Shown: in pieces, positions 58,474 to 64,000 of the stretch
Numbering within the stretch: position 1 is the first letter of the stretch
Layout of the letters: the number at the start of each line of letters is the position of its first letter
NCBI GenBank assembly: GCA_947034885.2
Contig: OX344753.2
Span: 3,906,001 to 3,970,000, forward strand
Direction of reading: 5' to 3'
From: Thuidium tamariscinum
Lineage: Eukaryota > Streptophyta > Bryopsida > Hypnales > Thuidiaceae
Length of the DNA stretch: 64,000 nt
Translations under genes and position numbers: made by a program
The notes under the pieces: model-generated
Seen by the model: only the letters and a program-made list of their open reading frames with translations
What the model was told of the DNA's origin: nothing
Database searches by the model: none

Positions 58474-61400
58474 TTACATCAAAATAAGTTGTTTGATGTT
58501 AAAAGGACTAATGTCATCAAGGCCCCCATCTAAGAAGCGATTGGCCAAGTAAATGTTGGTGCTATCCGAAGGATGGAAGGGGTCCCAAAACAAATAACTT
58601 GATCGATTTGTACAAAGGTTCGATGCAGGCAAGCATCCCAATTGTCCATTGTACCGCCCAAGTCCACAACATCCCACGTTTGCAAACTCAAACCCTGCCA
58701 AACAACATATAAATATTATCTCGTTGAGTTACTTAGCAACCAAACACTCTTACATTAGTAGAAATGCACATTGAAAAACTCATTCCAAATGATGGTTTTG
58801 TGTTAAATCTAGGTTAAACTCATGAAACTGTATATAAAATAAAGCAAATTTAACACAAAACTTGTTATTACCCAGAATGGTTTATTCAATGTGGATTTTT
58901 ACCATTGATGTCACTAGAAGAAAAGCCTCAAAATCTGCGTTTGCTTCAACATAACGCGTCAAGTGAGTTATGTTGAAACAAACGCAAATTTTGAAGCTTT
59001 TCTTCTAGTATGTACTCCCTCTGTTCAACTAAAAGCTTCCTAATTAGGTTGATCTACAATCTTTGCAGGAAGAATTTGGAAAGCTTTTAGTGAGACAGAG
59101 GGAATATTTCAAATAAATTGACATACCTATGTCAAATATCTACTCAATCTATCCATTTACTAGAGTGTAGATTAGGATTCCTAAATACCAGTAATTGGAA
59201 AGTCTTGTTGACTTCATATTCATATCCATTTGATTATGCTACCATACATATTTTGGTTACAAGTATTTGGAATCAATACATGTTTATATCTATATTGTTC
59301 AATATTTGATTTATATCAATTGCTTTGAACTATTAATTGCAAAAGTTCAAGTATTAATTTGTACAAAAATGATGTAGCTACACTACTTATTGGTGTTATT
59401 TGGGATCTCACACAATGACTTTTTATTGGGTGCTTATCAATTAATTAAATAATCATATATTATTTAGTGGAAATGAGTGTTATGTGTACACTAGGGATGG
59501 ATTGAAGTGACCTACCTTAATACCTATGTAACCAAATAGGCCAATTGTGGGGCTTTTCATGCTCATTTCTTTTATCTATTTAGACCATGTTTCCACTATA
59601 CTAATTTGTCGCAACAGTTATAGTGCTAAATTAATGTCACTATAAAATCTTACCTCTTTTAAAAATAGCCTATTATAATAACAATAATATTCCAACATTT
59701 ACTAATGTATACACATACTAATAAGCTAATTTTGTGCATATGATTGTTACCTACTAAATCAACATTAAAATTGTTGCAAATGAGTTAAGATATTTCTTGA
59801 TAGTAAGGCATGGTGAAGGTAAGATTATCAAGGACTATAAAATCAAATCCAATTTCCATTAACTGCTAAATGCCTGAGGCACCAAAATCCAATGTTTGCA
59901 AAACTTTGAAGTTAAATAAAACCTAATCAAGTTGCTATTTTTAGTAGTTTGTATTTTTGGAGAATTCTTTTCAAAGTCTACTTGAAGCTTTAAAAACCCA
60001 ATCTTGAAAATGATTGACTATGATTTTTCTATTCAAGATTTTGTACAAGGATACCCATTGCAATCTTGACTTTCTTTAGTGTTGAGGGCTCTTGGAAATG
60101 AGCCTCAAATACACTAGATCTTGGAGAAAAAATCACATAAAAAATTCATTTAAAAAAATTGTAGAGTAGATTTTGAGAAGCCATAAATTGATTGGGATTA
60201 TAAACTGTAAACCCTTCTACCTCATATTTTTTTGGCAACCAACTTTTTAGAATTGACATGTAAAAAGGAGATCAAAAGACCTCACATCACCATAGCAATT
60301 TTAACACCCTCATGATCAAACATTATAATCTTTCAATCCATAAGTGATATTGTTGTCTTTTCTTTTCCTAAGTGATCTTTAACATGTCTAGTTTGAATTT
60401 GTATTGTTACATTTAAAAACAAATTTGATACTAATGCTCATCATAAAGTTCACTTTTTGTTCACTTAAGAGTAATTCCTAGAAGCTCAAAAAAGGCCTTG
60501 GGCATTTAGGATTTAAACAAATTCTTATATCATTGTTTCAATGAATTATTATTTCAGTGTTGATGTTATATGAATTCAACATGTATAGTAAACTAAGATG
60601 AAGGAATGATGGGCGTGACTTACCATATTGCACTGGGTTTGCAATGAATTGTGACACACTTCTATAAGCATCCCCATACACAAATTTTGCATTAGGGTGA
60701 GCTGTGTTCAATTGGGTCAACATGGATCGAACAGCAGCATTAAAACCACGGCAATAGTTGTTCACCGTCTCTAAGCACTTGCCCTGGGTGTTGCTTGTGA
60801 CCAACTGAGATGGAATGCAACCCAAAGGCCCCACGGCAAATATCACAATTTTCCTTGCTCCCAAGTTGTACAACGTCTGTCCTAATTGATACCACCAAAT
60901 CAAATGAATAAATAGATACATAGTTTGATAATCATCTAGTTTAGAAAAAGAATCGATCTTAGTCCATCAAATTCTGCAATATAATGGCTGTGAATTCTTA
61001 CTCACCGTGAGCTGCTTCCTGAAGGTGGAGATGAGCACATCCTGATATTGCGAAGGCGTGTATTGCCGTGACGTTGCCGAGTTTTTGAGAAGATAGTTGT
61101 TGATGTAGTCATTGCTTCCAAACACTATCACATACAAGGCGTCATTCAGCAACTTGGATGCTCTTGGTCCTCCGATTAGGTTGTTGATCTCGGCCACTGT
61201 TTTTTGGAAGTTACCCAACTGGGTGTTGAATGACAACCGCTGAATCTGAAAAAACAAACTCACAATCAATTAACCACAAGCTTAGTCTGTGCAGCCATAG
61301 TTTTATGTTTAAGCTCTGTAACTATTGCAAGATTTCAACAAATACAGACTTATTGGGGTCTCTCTACAAGCGCATTGGAAATTTTAATGACGACAAAACA

Positions 61401-62700
61401 ATTCGCTGGCCATTTTTGTGAACAAATTTGGTGAAACATGTTACCTTAATTTGTACTGTAGCTACCAATTATAACAGAAAGGTTATGTTACATGGACAGA
61501 GTTTTGGATTTGATGGTTTTCAAATAACCAATTTGATTGATAATGTTTTAAAACATCAATTACAAACAGTACATAAAAAGAACTATTTATCACTGAAATC
61601 AATGAAGAACATTGCACGTGTTGGTCAATGAATTTGAAGAATTTTTCTTTGAAAAATGTCTCTATAAGGTCCTCTCAAAAGTCCTAAAAAGCCCGTATCC
61701 TTACATAGTTACTTCCAGTCGAGTCTAGGATACCCCCAGCACCAGAGGCATAGTTGACGCCGTTGAGGAGCACAAGACCGCGCGTGGTAGGATCCAGGTA
61801 CGGCTGTGGAATGGGCGCTCCCAACCTTTCAACTGCACCGTACGTAACATCAAACTCCTCAGCAGCACAATACAAATCTTGTCTCGGTACCATAAGTAGT
61901 TCATTACATTTTACTAATCTGCATCTTTGAACTTTGAGAATTAATTCTGAAGACATTGCATTCAAAATGATGAACTATTCTAGGAATCATATCACTGCTC
62001 TTGTATATCACTTGGATTTTATCAGTGAACTCTCACATATTGTAAGTCCACAATAGGCTCTCTTTGCTATGGCGAGAAACTAAACATACAAACTTTACTT
62101 ACGATTTGATCAAATCAAAAACAACGCAAATGCAAAGTCATCATCGATCAGAGGCATCTAGAAATGATGAATAGGGGAAGAGGAAGAACTTTGGTCTCTC
62201 TTTTGAGATTAATGTGAATTTGTCAAAGTCTATTCATTCAAATCCTCATAGAAAAGTTCACAACACACTGCTAAATCCAGTCCAAAGTTGAACCTCCATC
62301 CATTCAAACCCTAATTTAAACCCACTTTTTTATATACACCACAGTTTTGAAACCAAGTGTTCCACGAAAACCAAGTCTGGAATTGAAAGCTCTAGAGATT
62401 CTGATCCACCCATCTGGTCTGGAAGCACATACAAATGATGTCGGGCACTGTGCGTCCGTTACTGAAGCGTCCCGTGGCGTGGCCGTCGCCGAGATCGATG
62501 CCGTTGGGGTAGACGTTGGCCTTGGCCAGAGACAAGGGCAGGAAGTTGTTGTTTCCAATGTCCACCAGCGAGTCTCCCAGTATGAAACAAGCCGGTGTGG
62601 CCGTCGCCGCCTCGACCCAGAATGTTACCAATGTCGTCCACAGCCACAGCAAACCTACTGAAAACTGGATCACTGATCCACCCTTCTGCTGCAACTCCAT
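58474..62700 (-). CDS. GDSL-type esterase/lipase, secreted
   Basis: Five exons on the minus strand (62433-62700, 61705-61832, 61006-61245, 60624-60876, 58474-58694) give 369 residues, typical for plant GDSL enzymes. Residues 1-33 are a signal peptide ending in VEAATA. Block I is CFILGDSLVDIGNN with the catalytic Ser. Block II is NGVNYASGAGGIL. Block III is VFGSNDYINNY with the oxyanion Asn. Block V is WDPFHPSD with the catalytic Asp and His. VGPLGCIPSQL and GCCGLG are further family marks. These enzymes hydrolyse ester bonds of lipids, cutin-type polyesters or other substrates in the cell wall. The exact substrate cannot be read from sequence. ATG 62700 was chosen because an acceptor (GTGCAG) lies 16 bp upstream, suggesting an intron in the leader. 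The last intron (1.9 kb) is packed with MITEs. Confidence 0.95.
58754..58905. mobile_element. Foldback MITE, CACTA-like ends (decayed)
   Basis: The left end CATTAGTAGAAATGCACATTG pairs with the right-end complement CAATGGTAAAAATCCACATTG. Further pairing is around 'ggttttgtgttaaat' and 'atttaacacaaaac'. It lies in the last GDSL intron, 6 bp before the next CACTA-type hairpin. No target duplication is clear. Confidence 0.55.
58912..59010. mobile_element. CACTA-type hairpin MITE (99 bp)
   Basis: It starts CACTAGAAGAAAAGCCTCAA and ends TTGAAGCTTTTCTTCTAGTA, flanked by the 3-bp repeat TGT (58909-58911 and 59011-59013). The arms pair over about 43 bp with an 11-bp loop. The terminus CACTAGAAGAAAA is identical to that of the element at 24246, so they belong to one family. 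It lies in the GDSL intron. Confidence 0.85.
59015..59104. mobile_element. Stowaway-like MITE (90 bp)
   Basis: The left end CTCCCTCTGTTCAACTAAAA pairs with the right-end complement TTCCCTCTGTCTCACTAAAA. TA flanks both ends (59013-59014 and 59105-59106). CTCCCTC with a TA duplication is the hallmark of Stowaway MITEs. Its left TA overlaps the target duplication of the neighbouring CACTA hairpin. Confidence 0.85.
59930..60440. repeat. Inverted copy of the repeat at 47330-47920
   Basis: Located in the last GDSL intron. It matches the other copy in reverse complement over several blocks ('caatcttgactttc', 'tctcatgatcaaacatt'-like and 'aagtgatattgttgtctttt'). A TTAA-family-like end ('ggccttgggcatttaggat') follows at about 60490. 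Confidence 0.65.
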
Positions 62701-64000
62701 GCTTCCAACTGAAATCCTGCACACCAAATCTTTGAATAAAGTGAAGGAAATTAATGAAAATAAGGAATTAAAGTTACATTCAACACCATTTGTATTCTGC
62801 GCGTTCGACGAGCTTGGATTTTGTTAGATTGGTGACGTTCCGCAACCATGGAGGACGGTTTGAAACGCAATTTTAGACTAGTCCTGGTTCTTCGAGCTTT
62901 GTTTGGACGAATTCATGTCACATTTTTTGACTTTGTGCCAATGATGCGACAAAATTGACGATTGATTGCCTTATCTCAAGTTCAAAACAGCAAGGGAGCT
63001 GATCTGTTCTGGTATTGAATGGAATGGCAGATCCCGGGTACCAACAGCAATTCATCTCTTCCATTACACTTGATCGACTGGCCTTCACTCAACACCCATG
63101 TAGAGCTAATGACGCAGAATGGAAATCATGAGGCTGTATTTATACTGCGTGGTGTACATGACCTCGCTCCTCGTGTTTGAACGATTGATAGCCGCCTAAC
63201 AAGTCACTGAACTAGGAAACGATTTTGATATCAAGAAAAGTCTGGCTGCTGTGGAAGCCAAACTATCGAGCTCTCCTGTGTAATCTCCCAAAGTCCTAAT
63301 GAAAGAAAACTCCTACACGGTGTTTAAAATGCTCGAAGTTGAACTGAAATTAAGAGTCTTGGACACCTTCCTTAGCTATTGATATCAACACGAGTGGAAA
63401 TATGAAACAGTATGGTCTACGTAGACCAAGAAAATATAATGACCCAAGAGAATTGGAACCGAATTGAAGCAACACTGAATATCATACAACCAAAAATGTG
63501 GCATTGCAGGAGAGGAGAATGCGAACCAGGTGCTGAAGCTCTAGCTGGAGAAGTCTGAGAAATGGGGCTGCTGCAGAAATAGAAATGTGGACGAGTATTA
63601 GATTTAATACGAGACCTGAGCAGTCGGAATGACTCGGTGATTCAAAACTCCTGGTCGACCTCGCACTTCTTCAGCAGGTCTCAAAATTTTTTTACTTCAT
63701 TTTCTCACAGTTCACGAAGTATTACCAAATAACTTTCATGGTATGTTGGTCATATTGAGAGTAGGAGTTGAAAAGTATAATCAGCTTCACAGAAAAACTG
63801 GGTGTGCAATGAAATATATCATTCAAAACTTACCGGTGAGTGCAGGAATTGGATGTAAAAGCATCGATCAGCTACTAACGCAGTGATTAGTGAAACTTGT
63901 TCGCATTTGAATCTTCAAGCAGCTGTATATACGAAATTATGGATAGTGCAATACTTGGTAGTCACTTAGCCCACCTAATGACAGGTCTAATTTTAAGGTT
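62701..64000. other. Upstream region of the GDSL gene
   Basis: About 1.3 kb of balanced composition with only short frames. It contains the likely promoter and leader of the GDSL gene, read on the minus strand. I see no other gene or repeat in it. Confidence 0.5.
63137..63144 (-). promoter_or_regulatory. TATA box candidate for the GDSL gene
   Basis: On the minus strand the sequence reads GCAGTATAAATACAGC, a consensus plant TATA box (TATAAATA). It lies 437 bp upstream of the start codon. Transcription would start near 63105, leaving room for a leader with the small intron suggested by the acceptor just before the ATG. Confidence 0.5.

Overview
This window looks like nuclear DNA from a land plant outside the flowering plants: a bryophyte, lycophyte, fern or similar. 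Genes are split into short exons with GT-AG introns and are embedded in AT-rich, transposon-filled DNA. Plant markers are a plastid outer-envelope OEP7-like protein, the plant-specific ESCRT protein FREE1 and a GDSL esterase/lipase. A RAB23-type GTPase, which as I recall flowering plants lack and lineages with motile sperm keep, argues against an angiosperm. I cannot name the species.

Six genes were rebuilt exon by exon from reading frame and splice sites. RAB23 (+, 2094-8935; first exon not found) has introns swollen by miniature transposons. The OEP7-like gene (+, 29200-29448) is a single exon downstream of a degenerate three-unit tandem repeat. FREE1 (+, 37461-40925, 9 exons, 619 aa) converges on LSM5 (-, 42504-43450, 4 exons, 86 aa). 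P58IPK/DNAJC3 (-, 49945-53760, 10 exons, 483 aa) and a GDSL esterase/lipase (-, 58474-62700, 5 exons, 369 aa) follow. They are ordinary housekeeping or secretory genes: endosomal sorting, RNA processing, ER folding and cell-wall or lipid hydrolysis. They do not form a cluster with one job.

The rest is mostly mobile DNA. At 16161-24192 there is a nest: the 3' end of a Ty3 chromovirus with its LTR, then a decayed PIF/Harbinger element (SANT/trihelix accessory gene, inverted duplication, transposase). A short non-autonomous LTR element sits inside the transposase, and a MITE sits inside that LTR element.

Many MITEs show clear ends and target duplications. They include TA-flanked families with AGGTRGG ends, a CACTA type with 3-bp duplications, a hAT type with an exact 8-bp duplication beside LSM5, a Mutator-like one with an exact 9-bp duplication, and a Stowaway-like one. 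The most unusual family has TTAA at its borders and CCCCTAAAGG-like inverted ends, recalling piggyBac. It recurs at least six times, once as two copies back to back sharing one TTAA.
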